Source: Saprospiraceae bacterium
GTDB lineage: Bacteria > Bacteroidota > Bacteroidia > Chitinophagales > Saprospiraceae
Assembly: GCA_029263015.1 (NCBI GenBank)
Contig: JAJCYI010000218.1
Span: 1 to 37,018, forward strand
DNA length: 37,018 nt
Direction: 5' to 3'
Both the position numbers and the translations under genes were made by a program. This document shows positions 8,877 to 16,559 of this stretch, one piece after another. A model generated the notes under the pieces. It made no database searches. It was given only the letters and a program-made list of their open reading frames with translations, and was not told the origin of the DNA. Numbering within the stretch: the stretch's first letter is position 1; every line of letters starts with the position of its first letter.

Positions 8877-8961
8877 TTAATATTTGTTTTTTAGGGTTGA
8901 AGAATTTGCTGATGAGCGCTAAGAAAAGCGTGTAAGTTAATAATTTATAGTGAAAAAAATG

Positions 8962-8969
8962 TAAATTTG
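8962..8969 (+). promoter_or_regulatory. Probable -7 promoter element
   Basis: TAAATTTG matches TAnnTTTG exactly in the 200-base divergent region between the restriction-endonuclease gene and the 9077 gene. It would give a leader of roughly 100 bases for the latter. Confidence 0.35.
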
Positions 8970-9076
8970 TTTGTTGGATATTTTTAAACCCCTGAAGGTT
9001 GGATATTGAGTATCCTATCTGATTCGAATAGTTGAATTGAAAGCAATCTCCTCCCTTCTATCAAATTCCTTTCATT

Positions 9077-9913
9077 ATGGCAAAAGTATTGTCCATTGCT
9101 TCTTGGAACGTCGAGCATTTTGGTGCGCTCGATTCGAAAACCAAACGACCCGCAAAACCCATTGGGCCAATCATCGAATTTTTAGCGAGCCAAAAAGCAG
9201 ACGTGGTGGCCATTTACGAAGTGAAAAGCCAATATGTGTTCCGGCCCATAGTGGAAGCCATGCCGGGGTACCAGTTTTATATTACGGAGGGGCCGCAAAT
9301 GCAGGAAATATTAATTGGGATTAAAAAGAAACACACGGCTTTCATTACACAGAAAATTACATTTAAATCGGGGCAGTCTTCATTGCGGCCAGGCGTGTTG
9401 GCAACTATGATTATTGACGGGGAGTATTATGTCCTTTTGTTTTTGCACCTGAAGAGTTTCCCCGATCCCAAAGGATTTGGACTGCGGGACGATATGATGC
9501 GCAGGTCTCTTAAATTCCGGTCAACGCTGAATAAAATTTCGGGAGATCCAGAAAAGACCCATTATATTTTTATGGGCGATCTGAACACGATGGGTTTTGA
9601 TTATCCTTATAAAGCCTTCGACATTTCAGCAGAAAATGAAATAAAAGAACTCGACCGACGAGCGAAATACCGCAGGATGCGGCGCCTTGCAAAAACCACC
9701 GAACTGACCTGGTGGAACGGGAGTGATAAATATGCCCCCGGCAGCAACCTCGACCATGTGGTTGCTTCTGACCATTTGGTTTTCAAAAAATTCAATGGAG
9801 CCGATATATCAGTCCGAGGTTGGGTGGAGGAATCGGATGTGGACAAACAGAGGGAGTGGATTGAAAAATATTCTGACCATAGTTTGTTGTTTTTTGAGGT
9901 GCAGAAGGCATGA
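9077..9913 (+). CDS. Endonuclease/exonuclease/phosphatase family protein
   Basis: The 278-residue protein carries the full motif set of the EEP superfamily (DNase I, exonuclease III, inositol phosphatases). The motifs are WNVEHF (Asn11), the metal-binding Glu48 in IYEVKS, His124 in FLHLKS, MGDLNTMG (Asp168, Asn170), and the C-terminal SDHS with catalytic His268 preceded by LDHVVAS. There is no signal peptide, so it is predicted to be cytoplasmic. Substrate cannot be decided from motifs; DNA, RNA or a phosphodiester metabolite are all possible. The preferred start is ATG at 9077, which gives the conserved first strand directly (KVLSIASWN). The gene stands alone and converges on the nucleotidyltransferase gene. 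Confidence 0.85.
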   Translation: MAKVLSIASWNVEHFGALDSKTKRPAKPIGPIIEFLASQKADVVAIYEVKSQYVFRPIVEAMPGYQFYITEGPQMQEILIGIKKKHTAFITQKITFKSGQSSLRPGVLATMIIDGEYYVLLFLHLKSFPDPKGFGLRDDMMRRSLKFRSTLNKISGDPEKTHYIFMGDLNTMGFDYPYKAFDISAENEIKELDRRAKYRRMRRLAKTTELTWWNGSDKYAPGSNLDHVVASDHLVFKKFNGADISVRGWVEESDVDKQREWIEKYSDHSLLFFEVQKA

Positions 9914-9940
9914 TATATATGGCTGCTTTCCTCCAGGATA

Positions 9941-10013
9941 GGGGTCAGAGGTCAAATTTGAGGGGTCAGAGGTCAATGGTGGAATTTTTACTTGGAAACC
10001 CCTAACTTCTGAC
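9941..10013. repeat. Direct and inverted repeat words between convergent genes
   Basis: GGGGTCAGAGGTCAA occurs twice in direct orientation (9941-9955 and 9962-9976, a 21-base period), and an inverted, slightly diverged version (CCCCTAACTTCTGAC) lies at 9999-10013. The three could form a bidirectional 3'-end structure between the 9077 and 10028 genes, but there is no T run. Confidence 0.6.
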
Positions 10014-10027
10014 TCTTACATCAGCCC

Positions 10028-10756
10028 CTATGCTAGGTTGGATGATCCTTCTGCTGTCTCCAATGCCTCTGGCTTCCCCACATCCAACCAAAAATCGTCG
10101 TCATGTGGATGGCCTAAAATAGTTTCTTTTTCCATTGCTTTTAAGTAAACCTCAATGATTGAAAATTTATCTTCAGCGGGCATCAGGTCAAAAATGCTGG
10201 GGCTTATTGCGTGGATGCCGGAAAAAGCCAGGTTTGAAAGATCCATTTTCCGAAGGTCCAGACGACTCCGCACCTCACCCGTTTTTACGTTTTGCCAACC
10301 AACAAGGCGGTTTTTATTATCAAACAACAAATAGCGGGAAGTGGCGCGGTGGCGCACGGCGAGCGTAGCCAATGCATTCGTTTTCAGGTGATTGTTGTAA
10401 AAGGCCGCTAAATCCATATTGGTCAGTACGTCCACATTGCAGACGAGAAAGGGATCTACGTCGTCAAAAAACCACTGCGCCTTTTTGAGTCCACCTCCTG
10501 TCTCAAGCACCTTTTCCCGCTCGTCCGAGATTTCTATCTGAACACCAAAACTGTTTTTACTTTTGATAAAATCAACGATCATGTCCGCGTAATGATGAAC
10601 GTTGACAATGATCTGATTACTGCCCGCAGCAATCAACCGCTCCAACGCCCATTGCAACAATGGCTTGCCTTTCACCTCTACCATCGCCTTCGGACGGTCG
10701 TTGGTCAAAGGTCGGAGGCGGGTGCCGAGGCCGGCAGCAAAAAGCATGGATTTCAT
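10028..10756 (-). CDS. Nucleotidyltransferase (sugar-phosphate, MurU/HddC-like)
   Basis: The 242-residue protein is a small NTP_transferase family enzyme that joins an NTP to a sugar 1-phosphate, releasing pyrophosphate. The nucleotide-binding signature FAAGLGTRLRPLT begins at residue 6, with Lys23 of DRPKAM closing the loop. The metal-binding Asp109 is in VCNVDVL, and a second acidic site is DFWLDVGKPEAL near the end. ETGGGLKKA (about residues 85-93) is the sugar/base-binding loop seen in MurNAc-1-phosphate uridylyltransferase (MurU) and D-glycero-D-manno-heptose-1-phosphate guanylyltransferases. The length fits these single-domain enzymes and excludes long GlmU- or ManC-type proteins. It lies 95 bases downstream of the alpha/beta hydrolase gene on the same strand, with an inverted repeat between them. 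The exact sugar is not determined. Confidence 0.8.
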   Translation of the reverse strand: MKSMLFAAGLGTRLRPLTNDRPKAMVEVKGKPLLQWALERLIAAGSNQIIVNVHHYADMIVDFIKSKNSFGVQIEISDEREKVLETGGGLKKAQWFFDDVDPFLVCNVDVLTNMDLAAFYNNHLKTNALATLAVRHRATSRYLLFDNKNRLVGWQNVKTGEVRSRLDLRKMDLSNLAFSGIHAISPSIFDLMPAEDKFSIIEVYLKAMEKETILGHPHDDDFWLDVGKPEALETAEGSSNLA

Positions 10757-10766
10757 TTTGTGGATA

Positions 10767-10841
10767 GTGATTAGTGATTAGTGGTTGGTTGATTTGTGAT
10801 TAGTTCTGGTGAGGCAACTATTTTTCGACTCACTAATCACT
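10767..10841. repeat. Inverted repeat of AGTGATTAGTG words
   Basis: AGTGATTAGTG occurs twice in overlapping direct copies (10767-10777 and 10774-10784), and its exact complement CACTAATCACT lies at 10831-10841. Partial further copies flank these. The structure fills the gap between two minus-strand genes and may fold in the transcript. Confidence 0.65.
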
Positions 10842-10851
10842 GGTCTACCAA

Positions 10852-11652
10852 TCACTTATCAACTATTTTCAAAAAACCTCTAAATGCTTTAGCGGTTTTC
10901 CTTGGCGATTTAAACATGCCCATATGACCAACATCTGAGTAAATTTGAATGTCAGCAATGTCGGGCAAATGAGTCTGAGCAAGGCTGATGTCATAGGGGA
11001 TGGCCGTATCCTTCCTGCCGATGATGAACTGAACCGGACATTTTATTTTATTCAAAACATCCGATCTGTCGGGTCGTTGGTGCATGGCATTTAGTGCAGC
11101 GATGATGGCATCTTCCTGATATTGAGTAGCGTAATAAATCAATTTGTTGACCTCCATTTGGTAGCCTTTAGAGTAGTCGTAGGCGAAAAGCTTCGGAATC
11201 AATTGGCGGACGTACAAGATATGGCCATTCTTCTTGATAAAATCAATGGACTTGAGGCGGTTGGCTTTTTTTTCTTCCGTATCGGCAAAGGGCTGGGAAT
11301 GGAAAAGGCAAAGGCCGGCGAGCTTGGCGCCATGTTTTTCTGCAAATGCGAGACTGACATATCCTCCCATGGAATGTCCGACTAATATACATTTATCGAT
11401 TTTTTTTTCTTCCAAGACTGCGGCTACAGCGTCAGCCAAACTTTCCATACTCATTTCGCCACCAAGTTCTGATTGTCCAAACCCAGGCAGGTCAATGCAT
11501 AGATAGTTGCGGGAACTTGGCAGTTTTTCCAGCCAATCCTCCCACATGCGGCTGTCTTCACAGAAACCGTGCAGGAAAACGATTGGAATACCCGTTTCCC
11601 CACCAGAAGTGAAATAGGCAATATTTTTATTTTGAAACTTAGTTTTGTTCAT
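10852..11652 (-). CDS. Alpha/beta hydrolase
   Basis: The 266-residue protein is a typical alpha/beta-hydrolase-fold enzyme. The oxyanion-hole motif is VFLHGFCED (His28-Gly29), the nucleophile elbow is GHSMGG with Ser94, the acid is probably the Asp of IGRKDTAIP near residue 216, and the catalytic His lies in SDVGHMGM near residue 245. There is no signal peptide, so it is cytoplasmic. The cap region (about 120-195) is rich in Lys and Tyr and does not point to a specific substrate. Esterase, lactonase and C-C hydrolase functions are all open. It is the first gene of a possible two-gene unit with the nucleotidyltransferase. Confidence 0.85.
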   Translation of the reverse strand: MNKTKFQNKNIAYFTSGGETGIPIVFLHGFCEDSRMWEDWLEKLPSSRNYLCIDLPGFGQSELGGEMSMESLADAVAAVLEEKKIDKCILVGHSMGGYVSLAFAEKHGAKLAGLCLFHSQPFADTEEKKANRLKSIDFIKKNGHILYVRQLIPKLFAYDYSKGYQMEVNKLIYYATQYQEDAIIAALNAMHQRPDRSDVLNKIKCPVQFIIGRKDTAIPYDISLAQTHLPDIADIQIYSDVGHMGMFKSPRKTAKAFRGFLKIVDK

Positions 11653-11733
11653 TGTTTCGGCAGGGCTTGGGTCGGGATTGTCAATAAAATTTTAAAGAAT
11701 TTATTAAAATGGTAAAGTTTAGCTGCCAATTTC

Positions 11734-11741
11734 TAACTTTA
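11734..11741 (+). promoter_or_regulatory. Probable -7 promoter element
   Basis: TAACTTTA is one mismatch from TAnnTTTG and lies 73 bases before the phosphatase start codon, in the divergent gap with the hydrolase gene. The -33 element is unclear. Confidence 0.35.
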
Positions 11742-11813
11742 CCCAAAGATATAAAACCGATTAAGAGAAAAAGGAGACAGGGGACAAAAATCCTGTAGCC
11801 TAAACCAGTAAAA

Positions 11814-13055
11814 ATGGTTTCTAACACAGTGAAAAAACGGCTGAATACGATAGAACAATTGGAAAGGGACTTGAACCTCAAGCAATTGCAGGTCAACCGT
11901 TTGCTAAATATTACGCAAGCCATCAACAATAATGTGAAGATGTCGGGGCTTTTCGAGATGTACACTTCGTTCCTCAGCTGGGAAATGGGCGTAAAAAAGA
12001 TGGCGCTTTATTTTCTTAACAATGGAGAGTGGTTTTGTGCAGCATCAATTGGCTTGGACAATGATTTGGTGGACGCTGACATATCCAACCAGCTATCCAA
12101 GTTTACGCGCCTGAACAATCTCGTTGACAATGACCACCCATTTGTCAAAAATTTTGACGTCGTAATCCCTGTAAAACACAAAGACACCCATCTCGCTTAT
12201 GTTTTCATCGGAGGCTTTGGAAAAGAGGAAGACATGTACAATAAGGTACAGTTCATTACGACTATCACCAATATCATTTCGGTAGCGATTGAAAATAAAC
12301 GGCTTTTCAAGCAGCAATTGGAACAAGAGCGAATGAAGCGGGAGATGGAACTGGCCAGCGAAATGCAGCACCTGCTCATTCCTAAAAGTTTGCCGAAAAC
12401 ACGAGACTATGAACTCGCCAGTATTTACTTGCCACATCTGAATGTTGGGGGCGATTATTTTGATTTTGTGCAACATGACGATGGGCGTATCACTTTTTGC
12501 ATTGCCGACATCGCTGGGAAAGGGGTGGCTGCGGCCCTGCTTATGTCTAATCTGGCAGGGGCTTTCCATACCTTGCTCCAGCCCGATAGCACTCTAACAG
12601 AAATGATTCACGCGCTCAACAGGAATGTACTCCGTATCACAAAAGGCGATAAGTTTTTAACTTTTTTTGTGGCTCAATACGATAAAAATACACGCGAAAT
12701 GACCTATGTCAATGCAGGGCACAACCCTCCGGCCTTGGCCACGAACAATAGGGTGGTTCCTCTCGACAAAGGCTGCACGATACTTGGGGCTATTGATGAA
12801 ATACCTTTTGTCGAGGAGGGTAAAATCAAGATTGATAACGAGGCATTGGTGCTTCTTTTTACAGATGGGCTGATTGAGTTGCGGAACGAGCAAGGCGAAT
12901 TTGTGGACGAGGAATACATGACTCGGTTTGTACTTGAAAACTACCATCTTTCCGCCGAGGAATTTAATAATAAGATGATGGATGAATTGGAACTGTTCAA
13001 GGGCAAACGCCAATTCGATGATGACTTCACCGTGCTGGCTTGCAAGATTTTTTGA
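11814..13055 (+). CDS. SpoIIE/RsbU-type PP2C serine phosphatase with GAF-like sensor
   Basis: The 413-residue protein starts with a coiled-coil segment (residues 5-35), followed by a GAF-like sensory region (about 40-160), a second helical linker (160-190: QEQLEQERMKREMELASEMQ style) and a PP2C-type SpoIIE phosphatase domain (about 195-413). Metal-binding aspartates are present in GGDYFDF (Asp214), ADIAGKG (Asp232), FTDGL (Asp351) and FDDDFT (402-404). Such proteins dephosphorylate anti-sigma-factor antagonists in partner-switching systems. No STAS antagonist or anti-sigma kinase is nearby, so the partner is elsewhere. No membrane segment is present, so the sensor reads a cytoplasmic signal. 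Motifs are complete, so it should be active. Confidence 0.88.
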   Translation: MVSNTVKKRLNTIEQLERDLNLKQLQVNRLLNITQAINNNVKMSGLFEMYTSFLSWEMGVKKMALYFLNNGEWFCAASIGLDNDLVDADISNQLSKFTRLNNLVDNDHPFVKNFDVVIPVKHKDTHLAYVFIGGFGKEEDMYNKVQFITTITNIISVAIENKRLFKQQLEQERMKREMELASEMQHLLIPKSLPKTRDYELASIYLPHLNVGGDYFDFVQHDDGRITFCIADIAGKGVAAALLMSNLAGAFHTLLQPDSTLTEMIHALNRNVLRITKGDKFLTFFVAQYDKNTREMTYVNAGHNPPALATNNRVVPLDKGCTILGAIDEIPFVEEGKIKIDNEALVLLFTDGLIELRNEQGEFVDEEYMTRFVLENYHLSAEEFNNKMMDELELFKGKRQFDDDFTVLACKIF

Positions 13056-13174
13056 AAACTGCATTTCAAAAATCCCGTACATTCATCCCAGAAACCCCAA
13101 CACCTATCTAAAACCCTAAACCCTGATGCAAAAGGTGCGTTTATTTAGTGGTTTTTAGAATTTTAGACATTAGA

Positions 13175-13253
13175 CTTTGCTATTAGAGTCAAACTGATAA
13201 TTAACCTAATCTTTGAACGCCTCGTCTAATGTCTCAAAATCTAATGTCTCAAA
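13175..13253. repeat. Inverted and direct repeat words (AGACATTAGAC)
   Basis: AGACATTAGAC (13175-13185) is perfectly complementary to 13224-13234, and CTAATGTCTCAAA occurs twice in tandem (13226-13238, 13241-13253), just upstream of the TM2 gene start at 13275. The same words appear at 5698-5835. Confidence 0.65.
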
Positions 13254-13274
13254 CCTTCAATACCAAATATTTTA

Positions 13275-14132
13275 ATGAGGAAAAAGGATAAAAACTTTGC
13301 GGGTGTGCTGGCTTTGTTTTTTGGTTGGTTGGGCGTACATCGGTACTACCTTGGACAACACCGGAAGGGGTTGCCTTATACGCTGGTCGCAGGGTTCATT
13401 TATGTTGGCAGGTTCGGATTCTTGAAATTATTGTGGATGCCTGTCGTGTTATTGATCTGCCTGATTGATGCGATCACGCTTTTTTCAATGGACCAGAAGC
13501 GTTTTGACGAAAAATACAATAGTGTCCCGCTTACCAATAATATACAGGAGACAGATTTTGAACGGCACCAACACAGGCAGGAACGACACCAGCAACAACG
13601 CCACGAACGGCAACAACGCCACGAAGCTCGACGAAAACGTCGCGATGTCAAGAAACCTTCCTCTCCAAAACGGGCAGCCCGGCGACATAATCCCCACAAA
13701 AAGAGCGGAGTTACAAAGTTTAACGATTTTGACTACCTTGGCGCTATTGAAGATTTCAAAAAATCTTTAGAGATTGTACCCGGAGACATTGCTACCCATT
13801 TCAATTTAGCTTGCACTTATTCTTTGACCGAAAACGCTGAAAAGTCTTTTTATCATCTTGACAATGCTGTGAAGCTCGGATTCCGTGATTTTCAAAAAAT
13901 TAAAGAACACCACGCACTTGCTTATCTTCGCATCCAAGATGGGTTCGATGATTTTGAAGAAAACAGTTTCAGGATGCCTCATCCAGCCCCTTCTTCCGAA
14001 AAACCAGAAGATGACCTACTGAATACACAGCCCGATCTGCTTGACCAACTGAACAAGTTGGGTGAATTGCGAAAAAACGGGTTGTTGACAGAAGTGGAGT
14101 TTGAACAGCAAAAGAAAAAACTACTGGGATAA
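13275..14132 (+). CDS. TM2 domain protein with TPR and SHOCT segments
   Basis: Residues 1-75 form a TM2 domain: two membrane helices with the signature FFGWLGVHRYYLGQHRKG and a Leu/Ile-rich second helix ending in LIDAITLF. Residues about 95-145 are an extreme His/Arg/Gln/Lys linker (RHQHRQERHQQQRHER and onward). Residues about 150-215 look like two TPR-like helix pairs (FNDFDYLGAIEDFKKSLEI, ATHFNLACTYSL). The last 30 residues are a SHOCT motif (LDQLNKLGELRKNGLLTEVEFEQQKKKLLG). This is an inner-membrane protein with its soluble part probably cytoplasmic. SHOCT is usually an oligomerisation module. The basic linker could bind nucleic acid or acidic lipid, which is inference only. Function is unknown. 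Confidence 0.8.
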   Translation: MRKKDKNFAGVLALFFGWLGVHRYYLGQHRKGLPYTLVAGFIYVGRFGFLKLLWMPVVLLICLIDAITLFSMDQKRFDEKYNSVPLTNNIQETDFERHQHRQERHQQQRHERQQRHEARRKRRDVKKPSSPKRAARRHNPHKKSGVTKFNDFDYLGAIEDFKKSLEIVPGDIATHFNLACTYSLTENAEKSFYHLDNAVKLGFRDFQKIKEHHALAYLRIQDGFDDFEENSFRMPHPAPSSEKPEDDLLNTQPDLLDQLNKLGELRKNGLLTEVEFEQQKKKLLG

Positions 14133-14145
14133 AAATTGGATATTT

Positions 14146-14168
14146 CAATATTTCAAATTTTGAATTTA
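14146..14168. repeat. Small A+T palindromic words after TM2 gene
   Basis: TCAATATTTCAA followed by a near-palindrome around CAAATTTTG lies just past the TM2 stop. The first word is the exact complement of TTGAAATATTGA found at 31869-31880 in the tandem repeat upstream of the TIR gene. Confidence 0.4.
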
Positions 14169-14296
14169 TGAATCCTTGGCTGGAATTTTGCAAATCTTAC
14201 CAAACAACTTAATAATTTATGAGAAATTTAAATGGAAAACTATGACTGAATTGGAGATCTATCTGTTATAGTTACAAGAACTAAACACAAACACTG

Positions 14297-14956
14297 ATGA
14301 TTGCAGAGAACCTGATAACCACCGCAGTCCTCCCGCTACAGACTTCTGATACTGGAGAAGAATCGTTGAGGATAATGGAAGATTTCAATGTCCGCCACCT
14401 GCCCATTGTCAACAAAAGCCAACTCCTCGGACTAATCAGCGAAGACGACATCCTGATCCACAACATACATGAACCAATCGGTTCTTATGAACTTTCCTTG
14501 ATAAAACCATATGTGAAAAAGAGCGACCACCTGTATGAGGTGATGCGCCTGCTTGCCGAGCACCAGCTGACCGTCATCCCTGTAGTGGACGATGAAGGGA
14601 ATTACATGGGTATGGTTGCTTTGGAGGATATCTTGAATTATTTCGCAAAAACAGCGGCGTTTAGTGAAACGGGGAGCATCATTGTTCTTGAATTCCATGG
14701 GCGTGGCTACTCCCTGGCCGAAATTGCTCGGCTGGTGGAAGCGGAAAATGCAAGCATACTCAGCACTTTTGTGACATCTTCTCCCGAATCTTCCCTTGTT
14801 GAGGTAACATTGAAAATCAACCGGCAAGACATCCACAACATCCTGAGTGCATTTGAACGGTTCGGTTATACAATAAAAGCCTCGTTCAATGAGGAGGAAT
14901 ACCTCGAATCACTCCAGGAACGATATGATGCGTTGATGAGCTACCTTAATGTTTGA
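14297..14956 (+). CDS. CBS domain-pair protein with C-terminal ACT-like region
   Basis: The 219-residue protein has two CBS motifs. The first spans about residues 1-55 (TTAVLPLQTSDTGEESLRIMEDFNVRHLPIV, then LLGLISEDDIL) and the second about 68-125 (LYEVMRLLAEHQLTVIPVVDDEGNYMGMVALEDILNYF). A Bateman module of this kind usually binds adenosyl nucleotides. The remaining residues, about 128-219, have a beta-alpha-beta pattern (SIIVLEFHGRGYSLAEIARLVE, VEVTLKINRQDIHNILSAFE) resembling an ACT-type regulatory domain, as in AcuB-like proteins. It is cytoplasmic. A very strong terminator follows at 15019. The controlled partner is not in the window. Confidence 0.82.
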   Translation: MIAENLITTAVLPLQTSDTGEESLRIMEDFNVRHLPIVNKSQLLGLISEDDILIHNIHEPIGSYELSLIKPYVKKSDHLYEVMRLLAEHQLTVIPVVDDEGNYMGMVALEDILNYFAKTAAFSETGSIIVLEFHGRGYSLAEIARLVEAENASILSTFVTSSPESSLVEVTLKINRQDIHNILSAFERFGYTIKASFNEEEYLESLQERYDALMSYLNV

Positions 14957-14977
14957 GTTTTTGGGTTTGTGAGGTCA

Positions 14978-15167
14978 TGAGTTTCTGAGAGAAAATTTTC
15001 ACTTAGGAATTATCCTATAAACGGAGCGGCACAGGAAATTTATCCTGCGCCGCTCCGTTTTTTGGTCAAAACACCAAACTTTACTTTTCTTTGTCAAAGG
15101 ATCGTAAAACTCAAACCCTCACTCGTACTAGGTTCGGGACTCAGAAACTCAAACTCTCAGAAACTCA
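14978..15167. repeat. 14-bp inverted repeat surrounding the terminator
   Basis: TGAGTTTCTGAGAG (14978-14991) is perfectly complementary to CTCTCAGAAACTCA (15154-15167). The strong hairpin at 15019-15060 lies inside, so the region is a nested inverted repeat. The right side also holds tandem words (GACTCAGAAACTCAAACTCT and ACTCAGAA) running right up to the kinase start codon. Confidence 0.65.
15019..15063 (+). terminator. Strong rho-independent terminator
   Basis: An 18-bp stem with one mismatch (AAACGGAGCGGCACAGGA, 15019-15036, against 15043-15060), a six-base AATTTA loop and a run of T at 15058-15063. It ends the CBS-gene transcript and separates it from the kinase gene. The A-rich left foot also allows activity on the other strand. 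Confidence 0.9.
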
Positions 15168-15170
15168 GAA

Positions 15171-16340
15171 ATGGACATTTACAAACAGAAATCGAAATGG
15201 AAGTGGTACTTGGCCCTGTCAGGGATTGTAATCATTGCAATCTCCATGCTTTACACCAAGTACTTGACAGACCAGTTGGCGGCGGAGGAAAACAAAAAAG
15301 CTGAACAGCTCAAACGGGCAACCGAGAGCTTGTCCTATTCCTTTGTCGATAGCTCCCAGTGTGATATAACTTTCCAAATGGAGTTTCTCTCGTCGAATAC
15401 TTCCATTCCGGTGCTTTGGGTCGATGAGTTCAATGTGCCAATGGATGCCCGGAATTTTGGCGAAGAAAATGATACCAGCGTCGCATTCCGGGAAAAAAAG
15501 TTTTTGGAATTCAAAAAAAAAGGCATTGAGCCTAGCGTCGTGGAGACCCCCTATGGCAACCAGTACCTATATTACGAGCATTCTTTCATCCTGACCCTTC
15601 TGAAATTTTACCCTTTTGTCCAGCTCGTCCTCATTGCAGCTTTCATTGCATTTGGCTACATCGCCTTCAGCACCTCCCGGCGGGCAGAACAAAACAGGGT
15701 ATGGGCTGGCATGGCCAAAGAAACAGCCCATCAATTGGGCACACCCATCTCCGGCATGGTCGCCTGGATCGAACATTTGCGGATGATGAAAGATGACGAC
15801 GAAGAGGTCAAAGAGATACTCGATGAACTCGATAAAGATGTTGACCGCCTCAACCTCGTCGCAGACCGGTTTTCCAAAATTGGATCAGCGCCCGAACTGA
15901 AAGCGGTAAATATTTATGATGAGCTCGAAAAATGCAGGGCATACATGCAGCGTAGGGCGCCCCGTAAAGTAGAATTTGACTTTCCTGACCCTGCCCACGC
16001 ACCGATTTCAGTCAAAATAAATGCACACCTATTTGTCTGGGTCGTCGAAAACCTGCTTCGCAACGCCCTAGATGCCATGGGGAGCACAGGCAAAATCAGC
16101 GTTGAAGTTTATGAAGATGAAAAATACGTTTGTATGGATCTCAGCGATACAGGCCACGGCATTCCAGCCAGTAAACTCAAAACGGTTTTCCAACCTGGTT
16201 TTTCCTCCAAAAAAAGAGGTTGGGGACTTGGTCTCTCACTTGCCAAACGTATTATAGAAGATTACCATTCCGGCAAGATTTTTGTTAAAAAATCAGGTAT
16301 TGACGAGGGGACAACATTCACCATTCATTTGCCAAAATAA
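15171..16340 (+). CDS. Sensor histidine kinase (orphan)
   Basis: The 389-residue protein has a membrane helix at about residues 12-28, a roughly 115-residue extracytoplasmic region, and a second helix at about 142-166. The kinase core follows. The H-box is KETAHQLGTPISG with phospho-accepting His187, in the HQLGTP form common in Bacteroidota. The N-box is ENLLRNALDAM near 293-303, G1 is DTGHGIP, the F-box is FQPGFSSK and G2 is GWGLGLSLAK. It should autophosphorylate in response to a periplasmic signal. No response regulator is adjacent. The start is directly preceded by the repeat words at 15131-15170, leaving little room for a ribosome-binding site. A TonB-dependent receptor follows 219 bases later on the same strand, so regulation of that gene is possible but unproven. 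Confidence 0.9.
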   Translation: MDIYKQKSKWKWYLALSGIVIIAISMLYTKYLTDQLAAEENKKAEQLKRATESLSYSFVDSSQCDITFQMEFLSSNTSIPVLWVDEFNVPMDARNFGEENDTSVAFREKKFLEFKKKGIEPSVVETPYGNQYLYYEHSFILTLLKFYPFVQLVLIAAFIAFGYIAFSTSRRAEQNRVWAGMAKETAHQLGTPISGMVAWIEHLRMMKDDDEEVKEILDELDKDVDRLNLVADRFSKIGSAPELKAVNIYDELEKCRAYMQRRAPRKVEFDFPDPAHAPISVKINAHLFVWVVENLLRNALDAMGSTGKISVEVYEDEKYVCMDLSDTGHGIPASKLKTVFQPGFSSKKRGWGLGLSLAKRIIEDYHSGKIFVKKSGIDEGTTFTIHLPK

Positions 16341-16425
16341 GTCAGCGTAAAGTTGAACGAATAATTGCTTCTGGCTTCCCTTCTCCCCATTTGGATTATC
16401 ATTTCCACACTATTTAACACTGGTA

Positions 16426-16444
16426 TTTGGCCCTGTTGGCCAAA
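16426..16444. promoter_or_regulatory. Dyad symmetry upstream of TonB receptor
   Basis: TTTGGCC (16426-16432) and GGCCAAA (16438-16444) form a perfect 7-bp dyad with a 5-base spacer, 115 bases before the receptor start. There is no T run, so an operator is more likely than a terminator. The binding protein is unknown. Confidence 0.35.
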
Positions 16445-16559
16445 AATGGAACACTTTTTCCATTAGTCAAGAGTCAACCAAGTAAGGGAGGTTTCTATGG
16501 GAGGCCATAAATGTGGTATTCTGATAGAAAACAACCACCTGCGAGATTAAAGGTTTGCT

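Noticed and set aside
11681-11965. 94-residue hydrophobic minus-strand ORF overlapping the phosphatase start
   Set aside because: It lies mostly over the phosphatase coding sequence and its leader, with low-complexity hydrophobic composition typical of an antisense shadow.
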